DNA of 64,000 bases from an uncultured Coriobacteriaceae bacterium (GCA_900539675.1 UQDJ01000001.1:1-64000); one strand, 5' to 3'. Positions 37,395 through 46,703 are shown, counted from the stretch's first letter. The notes: generated by a model from the letters alone, not told the origin. Made by a program: numbers and translations.

Positions 37395-38480
37395 CTAAGA
37401 AGGATTAGCAACAGTCAAAAGTGCGCAGGTCTCATCGATACCACACACCAAATTTGCGCACTGCATTGCCTGACCAGCGGCACCTTTAACAATGTTGTCA
37501 ATAGCGCCGGTCGCAATAACGCATCCAGTCGTAGCGTTGTACGCAACACCTACATGGGCCCTGTTTGTGCCTACTACCGAAGACGTTTTCGGCTGGCTTC
37601 CCAAAGGAACCACTGACACAAACGAAGAATCCGCATAAAAGTTGCTATATCGTCGGAAAACAAGCTCGGCAACCGAACACGCCTGCGTCGCAGCTTGTTG
37701 GATAAGAGAAGCACGAAGCGCATCGGTAAGTTGCATGGTTACCGTTGAAAGAAGGCCACGTGTTGCGGGTGCCAAATGAGGCGTAAACACCAAGCGGCCA
37801 GGGATATTTAGAATCTGTTCAATTTCAGGAGTATGGCGATGACTGCCCACCCCATACGCTTCAAAGTTTTCATTGGCAGACACAAAGTGGGTACGTGCCG
37901 TTGCACTGCGCCCTGCCCCCGATACGCCAGAAATAGCATCAACCACTACCACACCTTGCGTATCTTCAATCATAGGAGCCGCCGCCAACGAAGTGGCTGT
38001 TGGATAGCATCCGGCACATGCCACAAGCACTGCCCTGCCTTCAGCATGCATCGCAGCAGCGCGGACAAAGGCTTCGCGATTCAATTCCGGTAAGCCGAAC
38101 ACGGCAACGTTTAACAGTTCAGGAGACGTGTGCTTAACCTTGTACCATTGCTCATAAACGGCTGCATCATGTAAACGATAGTCCGCCGAAAGGTCAATCA
38201 CCGTCACGCCAGCATCCAACAGTGCTGGCGCCTGTTTCATGGCAACCGTATGTGGGGTAGCCAAAAAGACCACATCACATTCGAACAGGTCCGGATTATC
38301 ATGACGCGTAAATTTCAGATCGGTCACATCAGTGAAGGCGGGATAGAGAGCAGAAAGCGCAACGCCTTCATCGGAATTGGAAGTTGCTACACATAAGTCG
38401 AATTCAGGATGTCGCAGGACAATGCGCACCAGCTCTGCTCCCGCATATCCAGCTGCGCCAACGATGCCCGCTTTTAACAT
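37395..38480 (-). CDS. argC: N-acetyl-gamma-glutamyl-phosphate reductase
   Basis: 361 residues. It reduces N-acetylglutamyl-phosphate to the semialdehyde with NADPH. Seen: the dinucleotide loop GAAGYAGAELVRI at 8-20, the active-site cysteine in ACAGCYPTATSLA (about 155-167), SGVSGAGRSATARTHF and a HRHTPEIEQIL segment carrying the family's His. It is the first gene of the minus-strand arg operon, with AAGGAAGG before the ATG. The 120 bases upstream should hold the promoter; I could not identify a convincing ArgR box there, and neither argF nor argR is in the window. Confidence 0.96.
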   Translation of the reverse strand: MLKAGIVGAAGYAGAELVRIVLRHPEFDLCVATSNSDEGVALSALYPAFTDVTDLKFTRHDNPDLFECDVVFLATPHTVAMKQAPALLDAGVTVIDLSADYRLHDAAVYEQWYKVKHTSPELLNVAVFGLPELNREAFVRAAAMHAEGRAVLVACAGCYPTATSLAAAPMIEDTQGVVVVDAISGVSGAGRSATARTHFVSANENFEAYGVGSHRHTPEIEQILNIPGRLVFTPHLAPATRGLLSTVTMQLTDALRASLIQQAATQACSVAELVFRRYSNFYADSSFVSVVPLGSQPKTSSVVGTNRAHVGVAYNATTGCVIATGAIDNIVKGAAGQAMQCANLVCGIDETCALLTVANPS

Positions 38481-38603
38481 TGCTATTTTCCTTCCTTACA
38501 ATCTTATGCCGCATCCTCTTTTTATACAGTCTCTAAGAATACTCCCATTTTTGGCACAGCGTAACCCTTACGCCCGGTAAAACTCTTTTCAGTCACAACA
38601 ATA

Positions 38604-38636
38604 GACCCCTCCTGGCCGTGCACTCCAGAAGGGGTC
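38604..38636 (-). terminator. Terminator after the AroQ-like gene
   Basis: An imperfect hairpin: GACCCCT...CCAG on one side and CTGG...AGGGGTC on the other, about 40 bases past the stop at 38679. The T tract after it on the minus strand is weak (TATTGTTGT). Confidence 0.6.
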
Positions 38637-38678
38637 AAACAGAAAGGGACTAGTGAGTTAGCTAGCAAACCGAACGGC

Positions 38679-39149
38679 TTACAGTTCACCTGCATCAATC
38701 AAAAGCTTGTATTCATGCATGGCCAGCTTGTAGCTGTTCTTGCCAAAACCTGCAATCTGACCAATGCATTCGCAGGCCGTTACCGACTTATGACGGAACT
38801 CGTCACGCTTGTGAATATTGGACATATGGCACTCAATAGCCGGTACCAACGTATGGACCGATTCCAAAGCATCCATCAGAGCATAGCTATAGTGCGTAAA
38901 GGCACCGGGATTCAACACAACCGGAATTTTTACGCCAGTCTTATCAGCCTCAAGATAGAGCTCCTGCAAGTGATCAATCAAAGCGCCTTCTCCGTTGGAC
39001 TGAAAAGCGTTAACCTCAAAGCCCAATTCAGCACCGTAGGCCTTCAGCTCTTCGATCAGATCAGCATAGGTCTGGTTTCCATACTGATCCTTGTTGCGAA
39101 TGCCATAAAAATTGTTATTGGGACCATTGATAATTTCTAACTTACGCAT
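38679..39149 (-). CDS. Type II 3-dehydroquinate dehydratase-like protein (AroQ family, divergent)
   Basis: 156 residues, normal for the family. Type II dehydroquinases dehydrate 3-dehydroquinate to 3-dehydroshikimate. The active-site set is recognisable: NGPN at 9-12, an Arg in YGIRNKD, Tyr in the QYG turn, NPGAFTHYS (Asn and His), IECHMSN (His) and HKRDEFRHKS (Arg). The wording is unusual: NGPNNNFYGIR replaces the common NGPNLNxLGxR, and QSNGEGALID replaces QSNHEG. It may therefore be a paralogue acting on another cyclic hydroxy acid, as the neighbouring catabolic-type genes (VOC, MaoC, reductase) hint. It is last in its minus-strand group, 254 bp after the reductase gene. Confidence 0.85.
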   Translation of the reverse strand: MRKLEIINGPNNNFYGIRNKDQYGNQTYADLIEELKAYGAELGFEVNAFQSNGEGALIDHLQELYLEADKTGVKIPVVLNPGAFTHYSYALMDALESVHTLVPAIECHMSNIHKRDEFRHKSVTACECIGQIAGFGKNSYKLAMHEYKLLIDAGEL

Positions 39150-39403
39150 TTATGCCTCCTTGCGTAACGCAAAGTTACCTCTTCTAAGAGCTTCGCTTTT
39201 GTATAAGCAGGTTTGCGCCCGTCTTTCTGTCTTTGCCCATCGCGTTTAGGGGACTTAAAACGGCTGAACTAAACATACCCTCGACAGGCGAAAACCGTAC
39301 TACCCTCATCGGTGTTGAGCGCTTGTAACTACCACAACGAATTGCACCGCAATCTGCAATTATCGCTGCGCCTTTCGCTGCAAGCGCCACAACGCGCAGC
39401 GCC

Positions 39404-40342
39404 TTACTTGCCGTTTTGATACACGCGAATATAGCGTTCGATACCCTTAACCAAAGCAACGAGTGTTTCGTTTACTGGCGTCGGAATGCCGTACTTCTTA
39501 CCCTGCGCAACAACGGCGCCGTTGATGACATCAATTTCGGTGGGACGGTGCTTTTCCAAGCTCTGCAGGATGGATGGTTTGAAATCATCCGGCAAGCCCT
39601 TGCCTGCCAATTCAAGCGGATAAGCAGGATCTTCACTTGTCAGCTTTACGCCTGCAGCCTTAGCAACTGCAATGCCTTCAGCTACTGCAGCCTTAGCCGT
39701 TTCACAAAGCTGTTTTTCTGCATACAAATCGCCATACGGCAAACACGTAATGCCACAAACAGCACCCGTGGCTACGTTGACCAGCAGCTTATCCCAGATC
39801 ACACCCATGATATTGTCGGACACAATGCAGTGAATTCCCGCATCTTCAAAGGTCTTGCCCAGCTCTTCAGCACGGTCAGTTACGCTGCCGTCGAGTTCGC
39901 CAATAATGGTGTCCTTACCCGGGATGGTTGCCTGAACGCGACCCGGCTCCAACAGCATGCCGCCTACATAGGTCTTGCCGCCCAAAACGTGTTCTTTGCC
40001 TACGCATTCGCACAAGACATCTTCGGCTCCCAAGCCATTCTGGAAGGACACTACCATGGTGTCAGGACCAACAAGCTCTTTGCCTTCCTCCATGGTGGCC
40101 TTGGTGTCGAACGCCTTGCACAACACGATGACCAGATCGCATACACCAATGCCATCAGGTGTGGTATGGCCCTTAGGATGTACTACTACCTCTCCGGTAG
40201 GCGTTACCATCGTGAGGCCCTTTTCGTTAATGGCATCCATATGAGCCTTGCGGCCCACAAAGTGTACTTCATTTCCTGCCTGCGCGAGCGCACCACCAAT
40301 GGTGCTACCCAACGAACCGGCACCTAATACTGCAACTTTCAT
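39404..40342 (-). CDS. 2-Dehydropantoate 2-reductase family protein (ApbA/PanE)
   Basis: 312 residues. NADPH site GAGSLGSTIGG at 7-17, then VHFVGRK (phosphate-binding Arg), VIVLCKAFDT with the catalytic-area Lys, and the C-terminal domain with NIMGVIWDKLLVNVATGAVCGI (the second conserved Lys) and KPSILQSLEKHRPTEIDVINGAVV (the Ser/Glu/Asn substrate set). PanE reduces ketopantoate to pantoate in coenzyme A synthesis. Families of this type also contain paralogues reducing other 2-oxo acids, and the setting between a VOC protein and an AroQ-like protein leaves that open, so I give no symbol. It starts 18 bp after the VOC gene and is likely co-transcribed with it. Confidence 0.88.
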   Translation of the reverse strand: MKVAVLGAGSLGSTIGGALAQAGNEVHFVGRKAHMDAINEKGLTMVTPTGEVVVHPKGHTTPDGIGVCDLVIVLCKAFDTKATMEEGKELVGPDTMVVSFQNGLGAEDVLCECVGKEHVLGGKTYVGGMLLEPGRVQATIPGKDTIIGELDGSVTDRAEELGKTFEDAGIHCIVSDNIMGVIWDKLLVNVATGAVCGITCLPYGDLYAEKQLCETAKAAVAEGIAVAKAAGVKLTSEDPAYPLELAGKGLPDDFKPSILQSLEKHRPTEIDVINGAVVAQGKKYGIPTPVNETLVALVKGIERYIRVYQNGK

Positions 40343-40360
40343 GTATCCCTCACTCTTCTT

Positions 40361-40723
40361 CTATGCTTCGGGAATTACTTCGATCATGAGACCTTCAGGC
40401 AAAATAAACCAATTGCGATCCTTGCCCGGAGCCTGGGTAACGCCTTCGACGGCATACACTTTATCCAGCGTTGCAGCAACATCGCTTACCGCAATACCCA
40501 CATGATGCAAACGATCATCCGTATGTTCTGCCGGATTAAAATCCTCGGCACGCTGCAGCTGAATACCGCCTACCCACACCTGACGGACGCGGGCAAAATC
40601 ATTTACCAGATCCACATCCCTAGGATCAGTTAGCGTAATATCCATACCAAGCACGCGCTGGAAGAAATCAAGATGCCACTCAAAATCCTTTGCGCGTATT
40701 GCTGCATGATCAATATGGCCCAT
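40361..40723 (-). CDS. VOC/glyoxalase-fold protein
   Basis: 120 residues, a single vicinal-oxygen-chelate unit. The first beta-alpha-beta-beta-beta module starts GHIDHAAIRAKDFEWHLDFFQRVLGM with a metal His, and the second holds HHVGIAVSDVAATLDKV and ends EGLMIEVIPE with the metal Glu. Members isomerise, cleave or epimerise small molecules with a divalent metal (glyoxalase I, methylmalonyl-CoA epimerase, dioxygenases); this length fits the epimerase/glyoxalase side, but the substrate is not determinable. GGAGG eight bases before the ATG. It lies between the MaoC gene and the reductase gene in one minus-strand group. Confidence 0.87.
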   Translation of the reverse strand: MGHIDHAAIRAKDFEWHLDFFQRVLGMDITLTDPRDVDLVNDFARVRQVWVGGIQLQRAEDFNPAEHTDDRLHHVGIAVSDVAATLDKVYAVEGVTQAPGKDRNWFILPEGLMIEVIPEA

Positions 40724-40752
40724 AGGAAAAACCTCCGCTCCCTATCTATGTC

Positions 40753-40790
40753 GTAGATCGTATATGTGTAGATCGTATATGTGTAGATCG
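40753..40790. repeat. Short tandem repeat, 15-bp unit
   Basis: GTAGATCGTATATGT occurs twice end to end (40753-40767, 40768-40782), followed by a further partial copy (40783-40790), in the 120-bp gap between the MaoC and VOC genes. It may be a slippage-prone array; no function is apparent. Confidence 0.7.
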
Positions 40791-40843
40791 CCTGTTGTAC
40801 CCTCTATGCCAGTGCAACTGTGCCCTCTGACACAATTCAATAC

Positions 40844-41275
40844 TTATTTCTCTACTTCAAAGAACTTCAGAATGTGCGTTGCAACACACACAACAACGTC
40901 ATCCTGATTCGTAATAACAACATCGGCATAGGTCTTCATGGCATCTTCGTCAACCTTAGAAACCGTATAAGTTGCCGTTAACGTATCACCAAAGTACACC
41001 GGAGCGGTGAAGCGCAGGTGATCATAGCCATAGGATGCGCTTGGAATAGGAGACTGATATTTCTGCTGGATCAGCGTGGATGCGGTGCTGCCGAACGCAA
41101 ATGTCAATACCCCATGAACAATACGCGTACCGTACTTGGTGGTCTTCATGAACGATTCGTTAAAGTGCATCTGGCTGTAGTCGCCGGTGATGCCGCCGAA
41201 CAGATATACGTCAGATTCGCTCACCGTCTTTGTGAATGAACAGTTGTCTCCTACCTTCAAAGGTACCTTTGCCAT
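40844..41275 (-). CDS. MaoC-like hotdog hydratase
   Basis: 143 residues, a single hotdog domain of the (R)-specific enoyl-CoA hydratase/MaoC type. The catalytic Asp-x-x-x-x-His is seen in GDYSQMHFN (about 31-39), followed by YGTRIVHGVLTFAFG. Such enzymes add water to a trans-2-enoyl thioester or remove it. With the VOC, reductase and AroQ-like genes downstream it may belong to a small catabolic or modifying pathway; the substrate is unknown. AGGAGG precedes the ATG. It is divergent from a LysR-type regulator gene, a common arrangement for regulator and target. Confidence 0.88.
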   Translation of the reverse strand: MAKVPLKVGDNCSFTKTVSESDVYLFGGITGDYSQMHFNESFMKTTKYGTRIVHGVLTFAFGSTASTLIQQKYQSPIPSASYGYDHLRFTAPVYFGDTLTATYTVSKVDEDAMKTYADVVITNQDDVVVCVATHILKFFEVEK

Positions 41276-41578
41276 GGTTATATCCTCCTCTGTACCAAAA
41301 GGGGTACCCAGCGCAATGAATCCTCATGGCCATCGCCGAGCTCTGTCCCCCTTAACTCTCTATAGAACACATTACCGCAGATGCTTATAAGAAAACCCCG
41401 CAAGATAGTGCCCAATATGGCAATAATCTATGAGGAAAAGTACTAAATTTATCAATCGTATGAATTCCGCCAATAGAATAATTTCCTACAATAGAACGTA
41501 TCGCGTTGCACTCATATGCGTATATGGGCGCACAACCTTTCAAGAGTTACGAATAGCCTAAAGAGTTATGGATGGCCT
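41276..41578. promoter_or_regulatory. Divergent region between the MaoC-like and LysR genes
   Basis: No gene is seen. CAATAGAA occurs at 41471-41478 and 41489-41496, 18 bases apart, in A+T-rich DNA close to the LysR gene, and could be part of the regulator's own binding sites. I see no clear consensus promoter on either strand. Confidence 0.35.
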
Positions 41579-42511
41579 ATGAACCTAGCTCAGCTTTCAT
41601 ACTTTTGCCATCTGGCAAAACTGCAGCACTACACCCGTGCCTCAGAAGAGCTGCACATTTCACAATCTGCCCTGTCTCACTCTATTGCTTCGCTCGAAGA
41701 CGAATTGGGGTGCAGCCTTTTTCGCAAAGCGGGACGCAATGTGGTCTTAACCGAAGATGGCAGCCTCTTTCAAAAATATATTGAAGAGGGGCTTTCACTC
41801 ATCGAACAGGGCACCAAAGAAGTGCAAAGCCGCCACGGCATGCTTTCAGGCACCATTAAAATTGGCGCCATTGCCACCGTTCGCTCGGGGTATTTGCCTG
41901 CAGCCATGAAGGCCTATCGTGACGAATTCGGCTCATTTGTTGAATTCCTCGTGGCACAGGGCGAAACGGCACCCCTCAATCAGCGCCTTGAACAGGGAGT
42001 ATACGATCTTGTCATAGCGGGCCCCTATCATGCGCCATCAATTGAATGCCATACCCTTTTTTATCAGCGCTTAGTCGTTGCTGTACGCCGCGATCATCCT
42101 CTCGCATCACTTACCAAGGTTCGCTGGAGCAACTTGATCGGGCATACGGTTATCACCTATCGCCGGGGTATTCAATGCGGGGAAACGCTCGAAGCATTCC
42201 TGCAAAAAACCAACGCTCCAATTGATAAACTTAATTTGGTTCGAAACTATGAGGACGAGGTTATTTTGGGCGCCCTTGCGGTACATGAATCCAGCGTGGC
42301 ACTCTGTATGATGACCTCGAACTTGTTGCCCGATCCGGATATGATTCTGCTTCCGCTAGATGAGCCCGGATCGGAAGAGTTCTACCCCATTTCGATGACC
42401 TACCAAAAAAACGCGCTTAAAACGCCTGAGGTACAAAGCTTTATCAACTTCCTTTCAGATTTTAAAGCGCCACAATACACCCGAAGTGACCTTCGCGAAG
42501 AGTCACAATAA
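41579..42511 (+). CDS. LysR-type transcriptional regulator
   Basis: 310 residues from the ATG of MNLAQLSYFCHLAKLQ; the frame is open 21 codons further upstream without the HTH pattern. The winged HTH covers about 1-60 (YTRASEELHISQSALSHSIASLEDELGCSLFRK). The periplasmic-binding-protein-like effector domain runs from about 88 (GTIKIGAIATVRSGYLP) to the end and should bind a small-molecule inducer. It is divergent from the MaoC-led group, its likely target, while NAD synthetase follows in the same direction after 44 bp. The ribosome site is weak. Confidence 0.9.
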   Translation: MNLAQLSYFCHLAKLQHYTRASEELHISQSALSHSIASLEDELGCSLFRKAGRNVVLTEDGSLFQKYIEEGLSLIEQGTKEVQSRHGMLSGTIKIGAIATVRSGYLPAAMKAYRDEFGSFVEFLVAQGETAPLNQRLEQGVYDLVIAGPYHAPSIECHTLFYQRLVVAVRRDHPLASLTKVRWSNLIGHTVITYRRGIQCGETLEAFLQKTNAPIDKLNLVRNYEDEVILGALAVHESSVALCMMTSNLLPDPDMILLPLDEPGSEEFYPISMTYQKNALKTPEVQSFINFLSDFKAPQYTRSDLREESQ

Positions 42512-42555
42512 CCAAAGCAACTTTCGAGAAGAGTACCACCTGCCAAGGAGCAGCC

Positions 42556-44496
42556 ATGAAAGACGGATTTATAACCGTAGCAACCGCAACACCCACCATT
42601 ACGGTGGCCCAATGTGACACCAATGCCGATGCCATTTTGGATTGCATTTCTCAAATGGACGCCAAGGGTGCCAAAATCATGGTTCTGCCCGAGCTTTGCA
42701 TAACGGGCTACACCTGCAGTGATCTATTCTTACAACCAACCCTGCTCGATGCTGCAGAAGTCGCTCTTATGAAAATCGCACGCGAAACTGCACAGATAGA
42801 TGCCCTGATTATGATCGGCATGCCTCTGCGTGCGCAGGGCAAACTGTACAACGTTGCAGCCGTACTCAACCGAGGTGCCATTGTAGGCTTTGTGCCCAAG
42901 GTACACTTGCCTGCATATCACGAATTCTATGAAACCCGCCACTTCTCCCCTGGCAAAAAACACATGCAACCGGTCATGTTGCAGTGCGCGCTCAACAAAG
43001 GCAACGATGACTTTGCCTATGATGTCCCCTTTGGCACCAATCAGCTTTTCAGCTGCTCTGCCGTGCCCAATCTGATAGTGGCTGTTGAATTATGCGAGGA
43101 TCTATGGGTTCCCAATCCGCCCTCTATCGAGCATGCTCTAGCAGGAGCAACGGTCATATGCAATCTCTCAGCAAGCGACGAAATGGTAGGAAAGCGCACC
43201 TATCGTCGCAGCTTAGTTGAAGGGCAATCGGCTCGTTTGATAGCCGCCTATCTCTACGCTACTGCTGGCGAAGGAGAATCAACAACCGATTTGGTCTTTG
43301 GTGGACAAAACCTTATTGCCGAAAATGGCGTTGTTCTTACAGAAGCTTCGACCTTTACCAATAGCGTATGCGTGGCTGATATCGATGTGGCCTATCTTGC
43401 TTCCGAGCGTCGATGCATGACCACCTACCCTGCCAGCAATGATCAAGACTATCGAACCTGCACGTTTGATGTCACTGTTGAAGAAACACAGATCACCCGC
43501 ACCTTTAATGCCGATCCCTTTGTGCCACACAATCCAGCATTGCTGCACCATCGCTGCGAAGAAATTCTCTCCATCCAAAGTATGGGGCTCAAAAAACGCC
43601 TTGCTCATACTCACGCACAGAGCGCTGTAGTGGGAATTTCAGGCGGCTTGGACTCAACCCTAGCGCTGCTGGTAACAGCACGTGCCTTCGATGCACTCGG
43701 ACTTGATCGCAAGCATATCATCGCGCTCACCATGCCCGGTTTTGGTACCACTGAGCGCACCTATGCTAACGCCTGCGCCATGGTAAAATCCCTCGGTGCC
43801 ACTCTGCGCGAAATTCCCATCCGCGAAGCTGTTATCGAGCATTTTGCTGCTATTGGACACAACGCAGATGTGCATGATGTGACCTACGAAAACAGTCAGG
43901 CACGCGAGCGCACTCAAATTTTGATGGATGTTGCCAATCAAGAGAACGGTTTGGTTATTGGCACCGGCGACCTATCGGAGCTGGCGCTGGGCTGGGCAAC
44001 CTACAATGGCGATCACATGTCCATGTACGCCGTCAATGCTTCGGTGCCAAAGACCCTCGTCCGTCATCTGGTGCGCCACTATGCCGATACGTGCAAAGAC
44101 ACCACGCTTTCTGCCATATTGCTTGACGTATTGGATACCCCCGTGAGCCCCGAGCTGCTGCCGCCTGAAGATGGAGTTATTTCGCAAAAGACTGAAGACT
44201 TGGTTGGCCCATACGAACTGCACGACTTCTTTTTGTACAACATGCTGCGTCTGCGCTTTCCACCGCGCAAAATATATCGCATAGCATGTCTTGCCTTTAA
44301 AAATCGCTACGCAGCCGACACTATCAAGTATTGGCTGCGTACGTTCTATCGTCGATTCTTCGCTCAGCAGTTCAAACGTTCTTGCTTACCGGATGGACCC
44401 AAAGTGGGCAGTGTTGCCGTTTCGCCTCGTGGCGACTGGCGCATGCCTTCCGATGCCAGTGCAGCACTCTGGCTTGCCGAAGTTGACGCACTCTAA
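42556..44496 (+). CDS. nadE: Glutamine-dependent NAD+ synthetase
   Basis: 646 residues, the length of two-domain bacterial NadE. The nitrilase-fold glutaminase domain (1-270) has the Glu-Lys-Cys triad: Glu46 in [10 protein letters not shown], Lys115 in [13 protein letters not shown] and Cys180 in VELCEDLWV. The C-terminal synthetase domain (about 335-646) has the P-loop [10 protein letters not shown] near 360 and [20 protein letters not shown]. It amidates nicotinic acid adenine dinucleotide with glutamine nitrogen, the last step of NAD synthesis. AAGGAG five bases before the ATG. It stands 44 bp after the LysR gene and could share its transcript. Confidence 0.95.
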   Translation: MKDGFITVATATPTITVAQCDTNADAILDCISQMDAKGAKIMVLPELCITGYTCSDLFLQPTLLDAAEVALMKIARETAQIDALIMIGMPLRAQGKLYNVAAVLNRGAIVGFVPKVHLPAYHEFYETRHFSPGKKHMQPVMLQCALNKGNDDFAYDVPFGTNQLFSCSAVPNLIVAVELCEDLWVPNPPSIEHALAGATVICNLSASDEMVGKRTYRRSLVEGQSARLIAAYLYATAGEGESTTDLVFGGQNLIAENGVVLTEASTFTNSVCVADIDVAYLASERRCMTTYPASNDQDYRTCTFDVTVEETQITRTFNADPFVPHNPALLHHRCEEILSIQSMGLKKRLAHTHAQSAVVGISGGLDSTLALLVTARAFDALGLDRKHIIALTMPGFGTTERTYANACAMVKSLGATLREIPIREAVIEHFAAIGHNADVHDVTYENSQARERTQILMDVANQENGLVIGTGDLSELALGWATYNGDHMSMYAVNASVPKTLVRHLVRHYADTCKDTTLSAILLDVLDTPVSPELLPPEDGVISQKTEDLVGPYELHDFFLYNMLRLRFPPRKIYRIACLAFKNRYAADTIKYWLRTFYRRFFAQQFKRSCLPDGPKVGSVAVSPRGDWRMPSDASAALWLAEVDAL

Positions 44497-44501
44497 CATG
44501 A

Positions 44502-44526
44502 GCTGGCGCAAGCCACCTGCGCCAGC
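44502..44526. other. Hairpin after nadE
   Basis: GCTGGCGCA (44502-44510) pairs with TGCGCCAGC (44518-44526). It has no T tract on either strand in the right place, so it is not a textbook terminator, but its position six bases after the nadE stop suggests a transcript-end or RNA-protecting role. Confidence 0.5.
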
Positions 44527-44603
44527 TGCAACAAAAAAAGACACCCAGATACCAGAGACATACCCCTGATACCGCAAAAGTCTGCCACCCGACGTATGAG
44601 CGC

Positions 44604-45179
44604 CTACAAGATAACGTAGCGATCATCCTTGCGTTTGATTGGGCGGGCCTCCATAGCCGGATACCCCAGCACAATGCCTCCAATCAGCGGACCATGATCT
44701 GGTGCAAAGCGCTTTTGGAGCGCCTCGCCCGCGCGACACACCGCTTCAACCCAACACGATGCAACGCCCTGAGCATGAGCCATTAACACTGCATTTTCCA
44801 TAGCAGCAGCAACGCTTTCTACGCAGCTGGGGAGCATATCTTCGCTGTAATTTGGCTTGTTGAGAAATGCCAGCAAGATGCAGGTAGCGCCGCCCATGGC
44901 ACTCATAAATTGCATGGTTTCTTCAACGACTTCCGGGTGATTTTTAAAACGGGCCTCTAGGCGCTTGCGCTCGGAAAAAGCTGTGGTACCCAGCTCGGAA
45001 AACAGAAACGATAAATCCTCTTTTTTGGTCAACGCAACAAAATACCAGGGCTGTAAGTTTTGACCAGATGGCGCCCACATAGCCGCTTCTAGAATGGTCT
45101 CAATTTTTTCGCGCTCAACCGGCTGGTCAGTAAACTTGCGTATACTTCTGCGCGTCTTGATTGCTTCCATTAATTCCAT
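44604..45179 (-). CDS. Nitroreductase-family flavoprotein
   Basis: 191 residues from the ATG with AAGGAGG seven bases upstream; a longer frame overlaps the hydrolase gene. FMN-binding motifs: KTRRSIRKFTDQPVE near the N-terminus, MWAPSGQNLQPWYFV (about 34-48) and, at the C-terminal side, GIVLGYPAMEARPIKRK. The dimeric fold reduces nitro groups, quinones, enones or flavins with NAD(P)H; the true substrate is unknown. It lies 26 bp after the alpha/beta hydrolase gene and should be co-transcribed with it. Confidence 0.9.
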   Translation of the reverse strand: MELMEAIKTRRSIRKFTDQPVEREKIETILEAAMWAPSGQNLQPWYFVALTKKEDLSFLFSELGTTAFSERKRLEARFKNHPEVVEETMQFMSAMGGATCILLAFLNKPNYSEDMLPSCVESVAAAMENAVLMAHAQGVASCWVEAVCRAGEALQKRFAPDHGPLIGGIVLGYPAMEARPIKRKDDRYVIL

Positions 45180-45205
45180 ATCGATTCCTCCTTGCGTCGA
45201 TACGT

Positions 45206-46099
45206 TTACCACAAAAACTCTCCGAGCGCTCCCAAAAGCGCCTTTGGATTTTCTTCGGGAATAAAGTGACCGCACTCCAGCGCTTTACCGCTGTAATTCG
45301 TGCAAAACTTTGCCCACGCAATAATGGGGTCAAAGAATTTTTCTACCAAGCCGTATTTGCCCCACAATACCAAGCAAGGTGCATCAATTTTTTTACCCTT
45401 TGCAATATCCAGTGCGTCATGAATGCGATCGATCGCTTCCCCAGCACGATATTCTTCGCAGATGGCATGAATGCAGGCCACATCATAATGGCGGAGATAG
45501 TCTTCATACACCTCGGGCGGAAAGGCTTCTGCCGACGTGTCATTTTCCGAATGGTAGCGCCCTATATGGAGTGCATTGCGAAAATACATTTTGCGACTGG
45601 AAATGATGAGATCTTCCGGGAAGGGAGCATCTTGGGTGAGCAGATACCAATGAAAAAGCGCTTTGGCAAATTCAGCTGAGCTGAGATCATACATATCGAA
45701 GGTGGACACGATGTCGAGCAGCACCAACTTATCTACCACTTCGGGATGGTCAAGCGCCATACGATAAGCCACACGCGCACCTCGATCGTGCCCCATAACC
45801 GAAAACTTCTCAAAGCCCAGTTCATTCATAACGGCAATACAATCACAGGCCATGGTGCGTTTGGAATAATTGCTGTGATCAGGATAGCCTTCGGGTTTAT
45901 CGCTATCCCCGTATCCTCGCAGATCACACGCTACCACGGTAAAATGCCGAGCTAATTCATCAACCACCTTATGCCACATCAGATATGTTTCGGGATGGCC
46001 ATGAAGCAAAAGCAACGGGGCTCCTTGACCTATAGTTACCGTATGAATAGAGATGCCATCTACGCCCTCAATCATCAAATGCTTCGCCGAATCAAACAT
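45206..46099 (-). CDS. Alpha/beta hydrolase of the haloacetate dehalogenase / epoxide hydrolase type
   Basis: 297 residues. Oxyanion region LLLHGHPETYLMW (about 30-42), a strand with VACDLRGYGDSDKP, and nucleophile elbow GHDRGAR (about 107-113) with Asp as nucleophile, as in haloacetate dehalogenases and soluble epoxide hydrolases. A cap domain follows, then a late acid/His region with LECGHFIPEE (catalytic His about 281). An Asp nucleophile speaks against a simple esterase or tannase. The substrate is unknown; it may act on a halogenated or epoxidised small acid. It heads a two-gene minus-strand unit with a nitroreductase and is divergent from the lpdD-ubiD-ubiX cluster. AGGGGG lies before the ATG. 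Confidence 0.88.
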   Translation of the reverse strand: MFDSAKHLMIEGVDGISIHTVTIGQGAPLLLLHGHPETYLMWHKVVDELARHFTVVACDLRGYGDSDKPEGYPDHSNYSKRTMACDCIAVMNELGFEKFSVMGHDRGARVAYRMALDHPEVVDKLVLLDIVSTFDMYDLSSAEFAKALFHWYLLTQDAPFPEDLIISSRKMYFRNALHIGRYHSENDTSAEAFPPEVYEDYLRHYDVACIHAICEEYRAGEAIDRIHDALDIAKGKKIDAPCLVLWGKYGLVEKFFDPIIAWAKFCTNYSGKALECGHFIPEENPKALLGALGEFLW

Positions 46100-46273
46100 T
46101 TGAGCCCCCTCTTTTCTTATGCGTCCCTCTTTTCCTGTGCTGTTACAACGTTCATTATGACGCGCTTTATTAATTTGGCAAAAGTATTATTCAACGCTTC
46201 ATCTCCCCTGATTTCATACGCCAAAGACATGAGTCTCTATCCAATAGGCACAACTTAGAAACGTATTTTCGCC

Positions 46274-46299
46274 ACATGTTGCCTATATAATAAACATGT
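46274..46299 (+). promoter_or_regulatory. Candidate -10 box inside an inverted repeat, upstream of the decarboxylase operon
   Basis: TATAAT at 46286-46291 is enclosed by the inverted repeat ACATGTT (46274-46280) and AACATGT (46293-46299). A protein bound to the repeat would cover the -10 box, so repression by an operator is the simplest reading. No clear -35 box is seen. Confidence 0.5.
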
Positions 46300-46325
46300 T
46301 CAAAAAAGGAGGGCTTTAAACCATC

Positions 46326-46703
46326 ATGACAGATGCCATGCATTTCAAAGTAAGCTGCTCTGCCTATGACCTGTGGGGATCGGTCATCGCTTCGGGTGAT
46401 GACTGCACCATCATTATCAACGGAGGCAGCTCCCCTCATGTCGGCTGTGTATGCCTGGCTATTCCGCGCCCTTCTCTTACCGGCGAAGGCATAAGCGCTA
46501 CTGTTTCAGTTATCAATCGCACCGGACATATGGATGACCTTGTTGCTAGCGATGTAGCCAAACAGGTTGCCAGGGCGCGCAACTGCGTTGTGGCATGCTC
46601 GTGCGGCATTCATATTGATCACGCCACCCAGAAAGACGTGCAACATATCCAACACGCCAGCGTCCACGTGGCTGAAGCAATCATCGGACTTCTCTCTGCA
46701 TAG
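46326..46703 (+). CDS. lpdD: LpdD-like protein (prenylated-flavin-associated)
   Basis: 125 residues, soluble. It resembles the small LpdD proteins that accompany UbiD-type gallate/protocatechuate decarboxylases and are proposed to help handle or insert prenyl-FMN. Visible landmarks are INGGSSPHVGCVCLAIPRPS, a conserved-looking GHMDDLVASDVAKQVARA and the Cys/His-rich ACSCGIHIDHATQKDV. It is the first gene of a plus-strand operon with ubiD and ubiX, 76 bp before ubiD. GGAGGG is 12 bases before the ATG, rather far; an ATG four codons later is also possible. Confidence 0.75.
   Translation: MTDAMHFKVSCSAYDLWGSVIASGDDCTIIINGGSSPHVGCVCLAIPRPSLTGEGISATVSVINRTGHMDDLVASDVAKQVARARNCVVACSCGIHIDHATQKDVQHIQHASVHVAEAIIGLLSA

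Noticed and set aside
38481..38600. An ArgR box upstream of argC
   Set aside because: A+T-rich pieces are present but no convincing paired 18-base ARG box could be read, so I do not annotate one.
39184..39459. Minus-strand frame of 91 codons between the AroQ-like and reductase genes
   Set aside because: It overlaps the end of the reductase gene in another frame and has no start signal or protein-like pattern.
39416..40327. Plus-strand frame of 303 codons opposite the ketopantoate-reductase-like gene
   Set aside because: Shadow of a clear NADPH-binding enzyme on the minus strand.
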